Below the pieces are notes generated by a model. That model was not told where the DNA came from. It was given only the letters and a program-made list of their open reading frames with translations, and made no database searches. A stretch of DNA of 39,742 bases from an uncultured Pelagibacteraceae bacterium. Lineage in GTDB: Bacteria > Pseudomonadota > Alphaproteobacteria > Pelagibacterales > Pelagibacteraceae. Position 1 is the first letter of the stretch. Every line of letters starts with the position of its first letter. Position numbers and translations under genes: made by a program. Location of the stretch: assembly GCA_902555585.1 (NCBI GenBank), contig CACDSY010000007.1, forward strand, positions 1 to 39,742, in the 5' to 3' direction. Shown one piece after another: positions 1 through 10,305 of this stretch.

Positions 1-616
1 AGATTTTAATCTTTTAATATATTTATTAATCATAATTTCTTTTTCATTTGTTTTTTTAAATTCAAGTAAAAATTTTCCAATAATTTTAGTTGCAATATCA
101 AGTAGTATTTCAAATATTGGTATTTCTTTTGATGATACACCAAATAATTTAATATTTGTTTTTTTTATTATGGTTGTGATTGGTGGTTCTTTTTTTTCAA
201 CTAGCTCAGGTATTAGGTTTATAAAGATCTTAACTTTATTAAAATTTTCTTTAAATAATTTGTTATCACACGCAAACCCAAATCAAATTTATTTAAACAA
301 AGTTACATTAATAAATGAAAAAACTGAAAAATCAGATATAAATAAATATTTCTTTTCTATAATTATCTTTGTTATTTCTCTTTCCATGTTAACTCTTTTT
401 TTAACACTTTCTGATATCCAATTTGAAAATGCATTTAAGCTTTCGATTTTGACAATTATGAATACTGTCAATTCAAGCATGTTTCAACTTACAAATTTTG
501 ATTTTAATAATCTTTCTTTTTTGACTAAGATTTATTTAATAATTTTTATGATAATAGGCAGAGTAGAGCTATTAACTATACTAATATTATTTAAAAAATT
601 TCTTTTCAAAAATTAA
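1..616 (+). CDS. trkH: Trk-type potassium uptake protein TrkH, C-terminal part (5' end outside window)
   Basis: Membrane subunit of a Trk K+ importer, which works with the cytoplasmic NAD-binding TrkA. The reading frame is open from base 2, so the gene enters from the left and only about 204 residues are present. The first in-frame ATG is at 170, but sequence before it already encodes hydrophobic TrkH-like helices, so 170 is not the start. Visible landmarks are a glycine/serine-rich selectivity-filter type segment (IGGSFFSTSSGIRFIK), a long amphipathic stretch, a final pore-loop repeat, and a closing GRVELLTIL segment typical of the family's last helix. The gene ends 27 bases before tRNA-Arg. 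The family call is firm; the ion (K+ or Na+) is inferred from the family. Confidence 0.85.
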   Translation, partial: DFNLLIYLLIIISFSFVFLNSSKNFPIILVAISSSISNIGISFDDTPNNLIFVFFIMVVIGGSFFSTSSGIRFIKILTLLKFSLNNLLSHANPNQIYLNKVTLINEKTEKSDINKYFFSIIIFVISLSMLTLFLTLSDIQFENAFKLSILTIMNTVNSSMFQLTNFDFNNLSFLTKIYLIIFMIIGRVELLTILILFKKFLFKN

Positions 617-643
617 ATTAGTATTATAAAGTAAACCTTTTTT

Positions 644-720
644 GCGCCCTTAGCTCAGCTGGATAGAGCATCGGTTTTCTAAACCGAGGGTCGGAGGTTC
701 GAATCCTCCAGGGCGCGCCA
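644..720 (+). tRNA. tRNA-Arg (anticodon UCU)
   Basis: A complete cloverleaf of 77 bases with encoded CCA. The acceptor arms GCGCCCT and AGGGCGC pair over 7 bp. The D-loop holds AGCTCAGCTGGATAGAGC. The anticodon stem TCGGT/ACCGA encloses the loop TTTCTAA, giving anticodon TCT at 678-680. The T arm is GGAGG TTCGAAT CCTCC. This tRNA reads AGA/AGG, and AGA is the dominant arginine codon in the surrounding genes. Confidence 0.97.
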
Positions 721-791
721 TCTTTAATTGATCAATATAGATAAGGTAATTTTACAGTTGATGGTTGTATTAGTTTCTGCTTTACTCAGGC

Positions 792-828
792 ATTCAAAAA
801 TTACTTTTTGAATAATTTGTTAACAAAT
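792..828 (+). promoter_or_regulatory. hairpin and palindrome in the yhdW leader
   Basis: Between tRNA-Arg and yhdW there are 132 bases. They contain a perfect 9-bp inverted repeat (792-800 with 805-813, loop TTAC) followed directly by a 14-base perfect palindrome, ATTTGTTAACAAAT (815-828). Then come an A/T spacer and the ribosome binding site GAGGAAG at 841-847. The elements sit where a leader RNA structure or operator would control yhdW, but no function can be assigned from sequence alone. Confidence 0.4.
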
Positions 829-852
829 AAATAAATAAAAGAGGAAGAAATA

Positions 853-1893
853 ATGTTTAAATTAGTAAAACAATTGACTTCTTTGGTTGCTATGTTTGCT
901 GTGTTATTTGCATTTTCAACAGAAACAATGGCTGCTAAGAAATCAAAAACTCTTGAGAACACAAAAAAAAGAGGATTTGTAAGATGTGGTGTTTCTCAGG
1001 GTCTACCTGGATTTTCAAATGCTGATGAGTCTGGAAATTGGACAGGTATAGATGTTGATGTATGTAGAGCTGTTGCAGCTGCTACATTAGGAGATGCAAC
1101 TAAAGTTAAGTTCACTCCTTTAAGTGCAAAAGAAAGATTTACTGCACTTACTTCAGGTGAGATTGACATTTTGTCAAGAAACACAACTTGGACACTATCT
1201 AGAGATGCTGACATTGGTTTAACATTTGTTGGTGTTAACTTTTATGATGGACAAGGTTTCATGGTAAGAAAAGGCTCAGGAATTGCATCTACAAGTGAAT
1301 TTAAAAATGGAACTTCAGTTTGTACAAATTTAGGAACTACAACAGAGCTTAACATGAGAGACTTCTTTGACTCTAAAGGAATTTCATACGAGCCAGTAGT
1401 TTTTGAAAAAGCTGACGAAGTCGTAGCTGCTTATGATGCAGGTAGATGTGATACATACACTACAGATAAATCTGGTCTTGCTGCACAAAGAACTAAATTA
1501 TCAGCTCCTGATGACCATGTAGTATTACCAGAAACTATTTCAAAAGAACCACTAGGACCTGTTGTTCGTCAAGGTGATTCTGTTTGGGAAGATATAGTTA
1601 GATGGTCTTTAAATACTATGATCGAAGCAGAAGAGTATGGCGTTAACTCATCAAATGCTGACATGATGAAAACTTCAAACAATCCAGCAATCAAAAGATT
1701 AGTTGGTGCTGAAGGTGAGTTAGGTGCAGCTTTTGGTTTAGATAACGACTGGAACTTAAGAATTATCAAACAAGTTGGTAATTACGGTGAAAGCTACAAA
1801 AGAAATATAGCAGACACTGGAATTCTACCTGATAGAGGTCCAAATGAATTATGGACAAAAGGTGGAATATTATACGTACCACCAGCAAGATAA
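853..1893 (+). CDS. yhdW: general L-amino-acid ABC transporter, periplasmic binding protein (YhdW/AapJ)
   Basis: Captures amino acids in the periplasm and hands them to the YhdX/YhdY permease pair. The 346-residue protein has a clear Sec signal peptide (MFKLVKQLTSLVAMFAVLFA, likely cut after ETMA near residue 27). The mature protein begins with the family's KTLENTKKRGFVRCGVSQG region, followed by TGIDVDVCRAVAAA. That matches AapJ/YhdW of the SBP_bac_3 family in length and order. The start is supported by GAGGAAG 5 bases upstream. It is the first gene of yhdWXYZ and is separated from yhdX by a strong hairpin. Codon use is cleaner and less A/T-biased at wobble positions than in its neighbours, as expected of a highly expressed binding protein. 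Confidence 0.93.
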   Translation: MFKLVKQLTSLVAMFAVLFAFSTETMAAKKSKTLENTKKRGFVRCGVSQGLPGFSNADESGNWTGIDVDVCRAVAAATLGDATKVKFTPLSAKERFTALTSGEIDILSRNTTWTLSRDADIGLTFVGVNFYDGQGFMVRKGSGIASTSEFKNGTSVCTNLGTTTELNMRDFFDSKGISYEPVVFEKADEVVAAYDAGRCDTYTTDKSGLAAQRTKLSAPDDHVVLPETISKEPLGPVVRQGDSVWEDIVRWSLNTMIEAEEYGVNSSNADMMKTSNNPAIKRLVGAEGELGAAFGLDNDWNLRIIKQVGNYGESYKRNIADTGILPDRGPNELWTKGGILYVPPAR

Positions 1894-1911
1894 TTTTATT
1901 TCAAATTACAT

Positions 1912-1944
1912 AAAAAGGGCTAGAAATATCTAGCCCTTTTTTTT
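1912..1944 (+). terminator. intra-operon terminator/attenuator after yhdW
   Basis: A 13-bp perfect stem (1912-1924 with 1929-1941, GC core GGGCTAGA/TCTAGCCC) with an AATA loop is followed by more Ts up to 1944. This is a canonical intrinsic terminator. It lies 18 bases after the yhdW stop and 13 bases before the yhdX start, so it probably lets only part of the transcripts run on into the permease genes. Confidence 0.85.
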
Positions 1945-1957
1945 ATTATAGATTCCG

Positions 1958-3109
1958 ATGAACAACATTATAAAAAGATATATACCTCAGATTTTAGCAA
2001 TACTATTTGTTGTTCTTATTTTTGGGTTTTTAACCCTGAATGCTCAGACCAATATGGATAATAGAGGTATTGATTTTGGTTTTGGATTTTTGTCTCAAGA
2101 GTCTTCATTTGATGTTCAGTTTTCTTTAATTGAATATAGTGGATCAGACTCATATGCCCGTGCTTTCCTTGTTGGACTTTTAAACACTTTGTTAGTTTCA
2201 TTTATAAGTATAATTATTTGTACAATATTAGGTGTTATAATTGGTGTAGCAAGATTATCATCTAATTACCTAATTAAAAACTCAGCCGCATGGTATGTCG
2301 AGTTTTTCAGAAATATTCCATTACTGCTACAAATCTTTTTTTGGTATTACGCGGCTCTTAGAGCTTTACCTATGCCAGAGAAAGCTGATGCATGGTTTGG
2401 GGTAACTTATATGACTGTAAAAGGTTATTACATACCAGCAATGGTATGGGAAAATTTGAATGTATTTTTATATTGTGGACTTGCAGCAATAATAGCAATT
2501 ATTGTATTAAGAAATTACGCAAATAAATTAAGAGATACACAAGGCAAACAAATTCCTGTGCTACTTTACTCGGTAGGTCTATTAATTGTATTGCCTCTTT
2601 TATCATTCTTATTAGGTGGAGTTTCCTTAGAATTTGAAATACCTGAGCTTAAAAAATTATCAAAAATCTCTTATATTTACGAAGGTGGAATAAGTTTACC
2701 ACCTGAATTAATAGCATTAGTTCTAGCACTATCTTTATACACGTCTACTTTTGTAGCAGAGTGCGTTAGAGCTGGTATTGAGGGAGTTAGCAAAGGCCAA
2801 AAAGAGGCTGCAGCATCTGTTGGTTTGACGCCTAATCAAGTTCTAAAATTAGTTATTATGCCTCAAGCTTTAAGAATAATTATACCTCCAACAACAAACC
2901 AATATTTAAATTTAACTAAAAATTCATCTTTAGCAGCTGCTATTGCTTATCCTGACTTAGTACTTGTATTTGCAGGAACTGCTTTGATGCAAACAGGTAA
3001 GGCAATAGAAATTGTTTCAATAACAATGTTAACTTATTTAACTATAAGTTTAACAATTGCTGCAATAATGAATTGGTATAATAAAAAAATCGAAATTAAA
3101 GAAAAGTAA
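1958..3109 (+). CDS. yhdX: general L-amino-acid ABC transporter, permease 1 (YhdX/AapQ)
   Basis: One of two inner-membrane subunits forming the amino-acid channel. At 383 residues it has the long N-terminal part typical of AapQ. It shows multiple hydrophobic segments, the HisM-type permease sequence YVEFFRNIPLLLQIFFWYYA, and the cytoplasmic EAA coupling loop (EAAASVGLTPNQVLKLVIMP) that contacts the ATPase. The start codon follows the attenuator closely and has no strong ribosome binding site. The stop overlaps the start of yhdY by one base (TAATG), so the two are translationally coupled. Confidence 0.92.
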   Translation: MNNIIKRYIPQILAILFVVLIFGFLTLNAQTNMDNRGIDFGFGFLSQESSFDVQFSLIEYSGSDSYARAFLVGLLNTLLVSFISIIICTILGVIIGVARLSSNYLIKNSAAWYVEFFRNIPLLLQIFFWYYAALRALPMPEKADAWFGVTYMTVKGYYIPAMVWENLNVFLYCGLAAIIAIIVLRNYANKLRDTQGKQIPVLLYSVGLLIVLPLLSFLLGGVSLEFEIPELKKLSKISYIYEGGISLPPELIALVLALSLYTSTFVAECVRAGIEGVSKGQKEAAASVGLTPNQVLKLVIMPQALRIIIPPTTNQYLNLTKNSSLAAAIAYPDLVLVFAGTALMQTGKAIEIVSITMLTYLTISLTIAAIMNWYNKKIEIKEK

Positions 3110-4380
3110 TGCAAACAATAAATTTTTTAAAACCTAACAGAGATAACATTAAAAATTATTCTATTATTGGCTCATTTTTAGTTTTAGTAAGCTTAATTGA
3201 CGTCATATCAAATGCTTTTTTAAAAATAAATTTAACATCTTTTCTACCTGGCTCCTTAACTACTTTGTTTCCATTAATAATAGGATTAATCGGATTAAAT
3301 ATGATGAGAATTGATTATTCAGGAAATAAAAAATTAGATTTATTAAATAAAAATATAAACACAAATAATTTTAATGCTTTATTAACTCTATTAATATTAT
3401 TTTCAATTATAAAAGCTCTTCCTCAATCTCTAAGTTGGATGATTTTTGACGCCACTATTTCAGGCGACTCAAAAGATGCTTGTACAGGCACGGGTGCTTG
3501 TTGGACATACATTAAAGTTTGGTTCAGAAGGTTTATGTATGGAATGTATCCCAATGAATTTCATTGGAGAATAAACACTGCATTTATATTAGTCATAGCA
3601 CTTGGATTTGTTGGATATTTCATGAAGGAAAATTTGAAAAAATATCTAGCTTTATATTATGTTATTATTTATCCAGTAATTGCATATTTAGTTATTTATT
3701 ATTTAATATCTGGTGGATCATTTGGTTTACAATGGGTAGAAACAGGAGCGTGGGGAGGATTGTCGCTTACTTTTATAGTTTCTTTTTTCTGTCTAATTTT
3801 CTGTTTCCCATTAGGTATGATTTTTGCACTAGGAAGAAGATCTAATCTTCCAGCAATAAAATATATATCAATTTGTTATATTGAATTTTGGAGAGGTGTT
3901 CCATTGATTACAGTATTATTTATGTCATCTGTAATGTTTCCAATGTTTCTACCTGAAGATTTTTTCATGGATAAATTGGTAAGAGTAATAATCGCAATTA
4001 CTTTATTTGAAGCTGCTTACTGTGCTGAAGTTATAAGAGGTGGATTACAATCACTTCCACGAGGTCAATACGATGCAGCTAAATCCTTAGGAATGGGTTA
4101 TTGGAAAATGCATATTTTTGTAATTTTACCTCAAGCGCTAAAATTAGTTATTCCGGGAATAGCAAATACCTTTTTAGCATTAGTTAAAGATACTCCTTTA
4201 ATCTTTGTGGTTGGTTTAGCTGAACTAGCAGGTATGCTTGCTTTAGCAAAAACAAATCCAAAATGGCTAGGCTTTGCCATGGAGGGATATATTTTTGCAT
4301 CAATAGTATTCTGGATTATATGCTATGCAATGAGTAAATATAGTTATAACTTAGAGGCAAAATATAAAACTGAAAGATAA
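3109..4380 (+). CDS. yhdY: general L-amino-acid ABC transporter, permease 2 (YhdY/AapM)
   Basis: Second membrane subunit of the amino-acid importer. The 423-residue protein has a long, poorly conserved N-terminal half with several membrane segments and a CTGTGACWTYIKVWFRRFMY-type loop. The C-terminal half is the conserved permease domain, with IEFWRGVPLITVLFM and the EAA-like loop YDAAKSLGMGYWKMHIFVILP. The one-base overlap with yhdX and the 3-base gap to yhdZ indicate a single operon. Confidence 0.92.
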   Translation: MQTINFLKPNRDNIKNYSIIGSFLVLVSLIDVISNAFLKINLTSFLPGSLTTLFPLIIGLIGLNMMRIDYSGNKKLDLLNKNINTNNFNALLTLLILFSIIKALPQSLSWMIFDATISGDSKDACTGTGACWTYIKVWFRRFMYGMYPNEFHWRINTAFILVIALGFVGYFMKENLKKYLALYYVIIYPVIAYLVIYYLISGGSFGLQWVETGAWGGLSLTFIVSFFCLIFCFPLGMIFALGRRSNLPAIKYISICYIEFWRGVPLITVLFMSSVMFPMFLPEDFFMDKLVRVIIAITLFEAAYCAEVIRGGLQSLPRGQYDAAKSLGMGYWKMHIFVILPQALKLVIPGIANTFLALVKDTPLIFVVGLAELAGMLALAKTNPKWLGFAMEGYIFASIVFWIICYAMSKYSYNLEAKYKTER

Positions 4381-4383
4381 TAA

Positions 4384-5118
4384 ATGTCTGACCCAATAAT
4401 AAAAATTCAAAATATGAATAAATGGTTCGGTGATTTTCAAGTTTTAAAAAATATAAATCTTGAGGTTGAGGCAAATAAAAAAATTGTAGTATGTGGACCA
4501 TCAGGATCGGGTAAATCTACATTGATCAGATGTATCAATAGATTAGAAGAGCACCAAGAGGGAGATATAATTGTTGATGGAAATGAACTATCAGAAAAAA
4601 CAAAAGATATTGAAAAAATTAGAGCTGAAGTTGGAATGGTTTTTCAACAATTTAATTTATTTCCACACTTATCAATTTTAGACAATTGTACTCTTGCACC
4701 AATTTGGGTGAAAAAAATGCCAAAAAAGGAAGCTCAAGAACTTGCATTAGATCAACTTAAAAAAGTACAAATAGATGATCAAGCCAATAAGTTCCCTGGA
4801 CAACTCTCTGGAGGTCAACAACAGCGTTGTGCAATAGCAAGAGCATTGTGTATGCAGCCAAAAATTATGTTATTTGATGAACCAACGTCTGCATTAGACC
4901 CTGAAATGATTAAAGAGGTGCTTGATGCAATGGTAAGTCTTGCAAAAGGCGGAATGACTATGATTGTTGTAACACATGAAATGGGTTTTGCTAAAGAAGT
5001 TGCTGATGAAGTGATTTTTATGGATGAGGGGATGATAATTGAGAAGGCAGACACAAAAGAATTCTTTGCTAATCCAAAGAGTGACAGAACTAAGCTTTTT
5101 TTAAGCCAAATTCTTTAA
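4384..5118 (+). CDS. yhdZ: general L-amino-acid ABC transporter, ATP-binding protein (YhdZ/AapP)
   Basis: Cytoplasmic ATPase that powers YhdX/YhdY. The 244 residues contain Walker A (GPSGSGKST), the Q-loop (FQQFNLFPH), the ABC signature (LSGGQQQR), Walker B with the catalytic glutamate ([14 protein letters not shown]) and the switch histidine (VVTHEMGFA). Length and motifs match the polar-amino-acid (GlnQ/AapP) subfamily. It is the last gene of the operon. The 145-base gap that follows contains an 8-base inverted repeat (ATTCTAAA at 5123-5130, TTTAGAAT at 5157-5164) but no convincing terminator. Confidence 0.94.
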   Translation: MSDPIIKIQNMNKWFGDFQVLKNINLEVEANKKIVVCGPSGSGKSTLIRCINRLEEHQEGDIIVDGNELSEKTKDIEKIRAEVGMVFQQFNLFPHLSILDNCTLAPIWVKKMPKKEAQELALDQLKKVQIDDQANKFPGQLSGGQQQRCAIARALCMQPKIMLFDEPTSALDPEMIKEVLDAMVSLAKGGMTMIVVTHEMGFAKEVADEVIFMDEGMIIEKADTKEFFANPKSDRTKLFLSQIL

Positions 5119-5263
5119 AATAATTCTAAAGACTTCATAAAAAGTTACTTGACAGGTTTAGAATAAGTTAGAAAAACCAATTTTTTTAAAAATTATTTTA
5201 CTTGCATTAAGTTTTTTATTTAGATTAACTCACATTATTATTTTATTTAAAGAGGGGTCTTGA

Positions 5264-5635
5264 ATGGAAGAAAATTTTAACAAACATCTTGGCAATAAGC
5301 TTAAGTTAAGAAGATTGGCGCTAGGTTTAACTCAAACTAAAGTAGCAAAAGCTATAAACGTAACATTTCAACAAATTCAAAAGTATGAAAAAGGAACTAA
5401 CGGTGTAAGTTCAATTAGATTATTACAACTTTCTAATTATTTAAAAGTTCCAATTAGTTATTTTTTTGAGGATTTTTCAGAATATTTAGTAAATCTTGAT
5501 AAATCAAAAGAAGGACATATGAATGTAAACTATAACTTTTTAGTCAAAGTTTATTCAGAGTTAACTCAGGATCAAAAAATTAAATTTGGAAAAAATTTAC
5601 AGATAGCACAAATAAATACTTCCAAAGCTGTTTAA
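5264..5635 (+). CDS. XRE-family helix-turn-helix transcriptional regulator
   Basis: A small DNA-binding protein (123 residues) with an N-terminal HTH_XRE domain at about residues 8-65. Visible features are the LGNKLKLRRLALGLTQTKVA helix pair, the recognition region VTFQQIQKYEKG, and the VPISYFFEDF end typical of alphaproteobacterial XRE regulators. The C-terminal 55 residues resemble nothing I recognise. The ATG at 5264 is supported by AGAGGGG upstream. It is a single gene followed after 6 bases by convergent tRNA-Asn. The regulated target is unknown; neither neighbour gives a reliable hint. Confidence 0.8.
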   Translation: MEENFNKHLGNKLKLRRLALGLTQTKVAKAINVTFQQIQKYEKGTNGVSSIRLLQLSNYLKVPISYFFEDFSEYLVNLDKSKEGHMNVNYNFLVKVYSELTQDQKIKFGKNLQIAQINTSKAV

Positions 5636-5641
5636 TTGATT

Positions 5642-5717
5642 TGGCTCCTCGGGCAGGACTCGAACCTGCGACCAATTGATTAACAGTCAACTGCTCTACC
5701 AACTGAGCTACCGAGGA
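5642..5717 (-). tRNA. tRNA-Asn (anticodon GUU)
   Basis: A minus-strand cloverleaf of 76 bases including encoded CCA (TGG at 5642-5644 on the plus strand). The acceptor TCCTCGG pairs with CCGAGGA. The D arm contains AGCTCAGTTGGTAGAGC. The anticodon loop CTGTTAA gives GTT, and the T arm is GCAGG TTCGAGT CCTGC. It lies 49 bases downstream of tRNA-Cys on the same strand, so the two are probably cotranscribed. Confidence 0.97.
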
Positions 5718-5766
5718 ATATTTTCTCACAACTTACTTTTTTTAAAATTTATCTCAATACTTATTT

Positions 5767-5840
5767 TGGAGGCAACGCCCGGAATCGAACCGGGATACAA
5801 GGATTTGCAATCCTCTGCGTAACCATTCCGCCACGTTGCC
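5767..5840 (-). tRNA. tRNA-Cys (anticodon GCA)
   Basis: A minus-strand cloverleaf of 74 bases with encoded CCA. The acceptor GGCAACG pairs with CGTTGCC. The anticodon loop TTGCAAA sits between GGA and TCC stem bases and gives GCA. The T arm is CCCGG TTCGATT CCGGG. It is the upstream member of a tRNA-Cys/tRNA-Asn pair and is divergent from valS. The 119 bases between it and valS are A/T-rich with no other recognisable element. Confidence 0.96.
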
Positions 5841-5959
5841 ATCAAATATAAAATATTTGGTAATCGATATTTGTATAATTCATTTTGATCATTAGTCTAT
5901 AAATTTAGCAATGATTTTCATTATTGTTTATTAATTTGATTAATTTATAAAACAATTCA

Positions 5960-8587
5960 ATGAGTTTTGATAAATATGAGCATAAAAATGTAGAAAATAA
6001 AATCTACGATTATTGGGAAAAAAATGATTTATTTAAACCCAAAGAAAATTCAAAAAAATTCTCAATTGTAATTCCACCACCGAATGTAACTGGAAGTCTC
6101 CACATGGGGCATGCTTTAAATAACTCAATTCAAGATGTTTTAACAAGATTTCATAGAATGAATAATTATGAAACTTTATGGCAGCCAGGTACAGACCACG
6201 CTGGTATTGCAACCCAAGCATTAGTTGAAAAAAAACTTACAAAAGAAGGGGTTAAAAAAAATGATTTGGGTAGAGAAAAATTTATAGAAAAAGTATGGGA
6301 ATGGAAAAATGAGTATGGAGATATTATAATAAACCAACTTAAAAAACTTGGATGTTCTTGTGATTGGTCTCGTAATGCATTCACAATGGACGAGAATTTA
6401 TCCAAATCAGTCATAAAAGTATTTGTTGATCTTTATAATAAGAAATTAATCTACAAAGCAAAAAAACTTGTAAATTGGGATGTTGTTTTAAAAACAGCAA
6501 TATCTGATTTAGAAGTTGATCAACGTGAAGTAAATTCTCAACTTTATTATATAAATTATCCAATAGAAAATTCTGATAAATTTGTAACAATTGCAACAAC
6601 CAGACCTGAAACTATGTTGGGAGATACTGCAATAGCAGTTAATCCTAAAGACGATCGATTTAAAGATATTGTTGGAAAGCTAGTGACCATTCCTTTAGCA
6701 AACAGAAAAATAAAAGTAATAACAGATGACTATGCTGATCCTGAACAAGGAACAGGAGCAGTAAAAATTACTCCAGCTCATGATTTCAATGACTATGATG
6801 TAGGTATAAGAAACAAGTTAGAAGTAATTAATATATTTACGCCTGATGGAAAAATAAATGACAATGCACCTGACCCATATAAAGGTTTAGATAGATTTGC
6901 AGCAAGAAAATTAATCTTAGAACATCTTGAAGAGGGTAAATTTTTAGAAAAAATAGAAAAGTTAATAAACAAAGTTCCTTATGGGGATAGATCTAATTCT
7001 ATTATTGAACCTTATTTAACAGAACAATGGTTTGTTGATGCTAAAACTTTAGCTGTAAAAGCAAAAGAAGTAGTTAATAATGGTAAAACTAAATTCTTTC
7101 CTGAAAATTGGTCAAAAACATATTTTCAATGGATGAATAATATTGAGCCTTGGTGTATTTCTCGTCAATTATGGTGGGGACATCAAATTCCAGCATGGTA
7201 CGGACCTGATGGAAAAATATTTGTAGCCGAAAATGAGGATGAGTGCAAAAAACAAGCAAAAGAATTCTATTCAAAAGATGTGGAATTAAAAAGAGATGAA
7301 GATGTTCTAGACACTTGGTTTTCATCAGGTCTATGGCCATTTGCGACTTTAGGTTGGCCAGAAAAAACTCCAGAAGTTGAAAAATTTTATCCAACAAGTG
7401 TTCTTGTTACAGGTTTTGATATCATATTTTTCTGGGTTGCTAGAATGATAATGATGGGAACTCAGTTTTTAGATAAGGAACCTTTTAAAAATATTTATGT
7501 TCATGCTTTAGTTAGAGATGAAAAGGGTCAAAAAATGTCTAAATCAAAGGGCAATGTAATTGATCCATTAGAACTTATCGAAAAATATAGTGCAGATGCT
7601 TTGAGATTTACTCTTTTATCAATGGCATCGCCAGGTCGAGACGTAAAATTATCTGAAGATAGGGTTAAAGGTTATAGAAATTTTTTAAATAAAATTTGGA
7701 ATGCAAATAATTTTTTAACACAAAATAAGTGTGATTTTGGTGATGTGAAAAAACCTGAAAATATAAACTTAACAATTAATAAGTGGATACTATCTGAGCT
7801 TGTAAAAGTTAAAAACGACACAAAGAATAGTTTAAAAAACTATAGATTTGATGAAGCAGCTAAAATTATTTATCAATTTGTATGGCATTCATTTTGTGAT
7901 TGGTATTTAGAGTTATCCAAAACTGTTTTAAACTCTGAAAATGAGGAAGATATTAAGGAGTTAAGACAAACATCATCATTTGTTTTTAAGGAAATTTTAA
8001 TAATACTTCATCCATTTATTCCATTTGTAACCGAAGAGATATGGTTAAATAATAAGCTAGATAAAGATGGAAAAGATTACTTGATGCATGCCAATTGGCT
8101 AGAAGATGATTATCATGAAAAAAAATCTTATGATGAGATAAATAATATCATCAATTTTATTACATCAATTAGATCATTTAAAAATGAATTAAATATAAGT
8201 CCTGGATCATTTATTGAAATTTCAACAGAAAATACAAATAAAGAATATAAAAACTTTTTATCTTCTAATGAAAATATAATGAAAAAAAATGGAAGAATTA
8301 AAAATTTTCTTGAAAAAGATTTAGACAAACCTTCAGCAAGTATAGTCATAAGTGGTGAGTTATTTAAATTATATTTTGATGAAGATGTTGATTTAAATAT
8401 GATCAAATCAACATTAGAAAAGAAAATTTCAAAAATTAGTGAAGAGATGAAAAAAATTGATGTTAGATTATCAAATAAATCCTTTGTGGATCGTGCACCA
8501 CAAAATATAGTAGAGCAGGAGAAAAGCAACTTTGCTAATCTTGAAAAAGATGTTAAAAAAATAGAATTAACTCTAAAAGGTTTATAA
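5960..8587 (+). CDS. valS: valyl-tRNA synthetase
   Basis: Charges tRNA-Val with valine in the cytoplasm. The 875-residue protein has the full class Ia layout. The HIGH-type motif is HMGH at residues 48-51 after PPPNVTGSL. The editing (CP1) domain contains [17 protein letters not shown] near residue 215. The KMSKS loop is at residues 525-529, the anticodon-binding domain follows, and a lysine-rich coiled-coil tRNA-binding arm forms about the last 65 residues. [10 protein letters not shown], typical of ValS, separates it from IleS/LeuS. The stop overlaps the ilvD start (TAATG), an unusual but plausible coupling of valine charging with branched-chain amino-acid synthesis. Confidence 0.97.
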   Translation: MSFDKYEHKNVENKIYDYWEKNDLFKPKENSKKFSIVIPPPNVTGSLHMGHALNNSIQDVLTRFHRMNNYETLWQPGTDHAGIATQALVEKKLTKEGVKKNDLGREKFIEKVWEWKNEYGDIIINQLKKLGCSCDWSRNAFTMDENLSKSVIKVFVDLYNKKLIYKAKKLVNWDVVLKTAISDLEVDQREVNSQLYYINYPIENSDKFVTIATTRPETMLGDTAIAVNPKDDRFKDIVGKLVTIPLANRKIKVITDDYADPEQGTGAVKITPAHDFNDYDVGIRNKLEVINIFTPDGKINDNAPDPYKGLDRFAARKLILEHLEEGKFLEKIEKLINKVPYGDRSNSIIEPYLTEQWFVDAKTLAVKAKEVVNNGKTKFFPENWSKTYFQWMNNIEPWCISRQLWWGHQIPAWYGPDGKIFVAENEDECKKQAKEFYSKDVELKRDEDVLDTWFSSGLWPFATLGWPEKTPEVEKFYPTSVLVTGFDIIFFWVARMIMMGTQFLDKEPFKNIYVHALVRDEKGQKMSKSKGNVIDPLELIEKYSADALRFTLLSMASPGRDVKLSEDRVKGYRNFLNKIWNANNFLTQNKCDFGDVKKPENINLTINKWILSELVKVKNDTKNSLKNYRFDEAAKIIYQFVWHSFCDWYLELSKTVLNSENEEDIKELRQTSSFVFKEILIILHPFIPFVTEEIWLNNKLDKDGKDYLMHANWLEDDYHEKKSYDEINNIINFITSIRSFKNELNISPGSFIEISTENTNKEYKNFLSSNENIMKKNGRIKNFLEKDLDKPSASIVISGELFKLYFDEDVDLNMIKSTLEKKISKISEEMKKIDVRLSNKSFVDRAPQNIVEQEKSNFANLEKDVKKIELTLKGL

Positions 8588-10305
8588 TGAAAAAATTTAA
8601 TAAGAAAAAATTACCAAGTAGACACACAACAATAGGTGCAGATAAAGCCCCTCAAAGATCATTTTATTACGCAATGGATTTAACAGAAAAAGATGTAGCA
8701 AAACCATTTGTTGGTGTTGTTTCAACATGGAATGAAGCTGCTCCTTGTAACATAAATTTAATGAAACAAGCTCAATCAGTTAAAAAAGGAGTTAAAGCTT
8801 CAGGTGGAACTCCAAGAGAATTTTGTACTATTACAGTAACTGATGGTATTGCGATGGGTCATGAAGGAATGAAGTCATCATTAATATCAAGAGATGTGAT
8901 AGCAGACTCAACTGAACTTACGGTTAGAGGACATTGTTATGATGCATTAGTTGGATTAGCAGGCTGTGATAAATCATTACCTGGTTTAATGATGTCGATG
9001 GTACGTTTAAATATTCCAAGTGTATTTATATATGGTGGATCAATTCTACCTGGGAGATTTAATGGAAAAGATGTAACCGTTGTAGATGTATTTGAAGGTG
9101 TTGGAAAATATACATCAAAAAAAATGACAGCTCATGCATTAAGAAAATTAGAATTAAAAGCATGTCCAAGTGCAGGTGCTTGTGGTGGACAATTTACTGC
9201 AAACACAATGGCATGTGTTTCTGAAGCAATAGGATTAGCTTTACCTTTCTCAGCAGGAACGCCAGCACCATATTTAGAAAGAAATAAATATGCAATAGAC
9301 AGCGGTAAAGCTGTAATGAATTTATTAGCAAAAAATATTAGACCAAGAGACATAGTAACAAGAAAAGCTCTTGAAAATGCAGCAACAATCGTTGCAGCAA
9401 CAGGTGGATCAACAAATGCAGGTTTACACTTACCAGCTATCGCAAATGAAATTGGAATTAAATTTGATTTAATGGATGTTGCAAAAATATTTAAGAAAAC
9501 TCCTTATCTTGCAGATTTAAAACCAGGTGGAAAATATGTTGCAAAAGATATGTGGGAAGCAGGAGGAGTTCCAATGTTATTAAAAACTCTAATGGATGGT
9601 GGTTACATTCATGGTGATTGTATGACGGTTACAGGCAAAACCATGAGAGAAAATTTAAAAAATGTAAAATTTAGAGAAAATCAAAAAGTAATGAGATCTT
9701 ATCAAAATCCAATTTCACCAACAGGAGGAGTAGTTGGATTAAAAGGTAATTTAGCTCCAGAAGGTGGGATTGTAAAAATAGCAGGTTTGAAAAAATTACA
9801 ATTTACAGGAAGAGCTAGATGTTTTGATAATGAAGAGTCTGCGTATAAAGCGGTAATAAACAGAAAATACAAAGATGGAGACATCATTATAATTAGATAT
9901 GAAGGGCCCATAGGAGGTCCTGGAATGAGAGAAATGCTTCAAACAACTGCAGCAATCTACGGTCAAGGAAAAGGGGAGAAAGTAGCCCTCATTACAGACG
10001 GTAGGTTCTCTGGGGCTACCAGAGGCTTTTGTATCGGTCATGTGGGCCCTGAGGCCTCCGTAGGCGGTCCTATAGCCCTTTTAAGGAATGGGGATATCAT
10101 CGATATAGACGCTAAAAAGGGCACAATTAACGTAAGACTTACAAAAAAGGAATTAAGTGCAAGACGTAAAAAATGGAAACCAAGAAAAGTGAATTTTGGC
10201 AATGGTACATTATGGAAATATGCACAAACAGTAGGACCAGCTTATAAAGGTGCACCAACTCATCCAGGTGGTAAAAACGAGGTTAGAACTTACGCAGATA
10301 TTTAA
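8587..10305 (+). CDS. ilvD: dihydroxy-acid dehydratase
   Basis: Dehydrates 2,3-dihydroxy-isovalerate (or -methylvalerate) to the 2-keto acid in valine, leucine and isoleucine synthesis. The 572 residues match IlvD. The three cysteines expected to bind the Fe-S cluster are Cys54 (AAPCNINL), Cys127 (AGCDKSLPG) and Cys199 ([10 protein letters not shown]), a spacing typical of the [2Fe-2S] type. The C-terminal motif [19 protein letters not shown] is intact. It overlaps valS and manC by one base each. About 9901-10125 is GC-rich, with GCC, GGC, GGG and AGG codons otherwise rare here (see findings). The protein sequence across the patch is normal, so the enzyme should be functional. The related sugar-acid dehydratases (Edd) are less likely given the valS context and length. 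Confidence 0.94.
   Translation: MKKFNKKKLPSRHTTIGADKAPQRSFYYAMDLTEKDVAKPFVGVVSTWNEAAPCNINLMKQAQSVKKGVKASGGTPREFCTITVTDGIAMGHEGMKSSLISRDVIADSTELTVRGHCYDALVGLAGCDKSLPGLMMSMVRLNIPSVFIYGGSILPGRFNGKDVTVVDVFEGVGKYTSKKMTAHALRKLELKACPSAGACGGQFTANTMACVSEAIGLALPFSAGTPAPYLERNKYAIDSGKAVMNLLAKNIRPRDIVTRKALENAATIVAATGGSTNAGLHLPAIANEIGIKFDLMDVAKIFKKTPYLADLKPGGKYVAKDMWEAGGVPMLLKTLMDGGYIHGDCMTVTGKTMRENLKNVKFRENQKVMRSYQNPISPTGGVVGLKGNLAPEGGIVKIAGLKKLQFTGRARCFDNEESAYKAVINRKYKDGDIIIIRYEGPIGGPGMREMLQTTAAIYGQGKGEKVALITDGRFSGATRGFCIGHVGPEASVGGPIALLRNGDIIDIDAKKGTINVRLTKKELSARRKKWKPRKVNFGNGTLWKYAQTVGPAYKGAPTHPGGKNEVRTYADI

Noticed and set aside
5152..5200. TTGACA at 5149-5154 as promoter of the XRE regulator
   Set aside because: No acceptable -10 element lies 16-18 bases downstream, so it is not listed as a feature.
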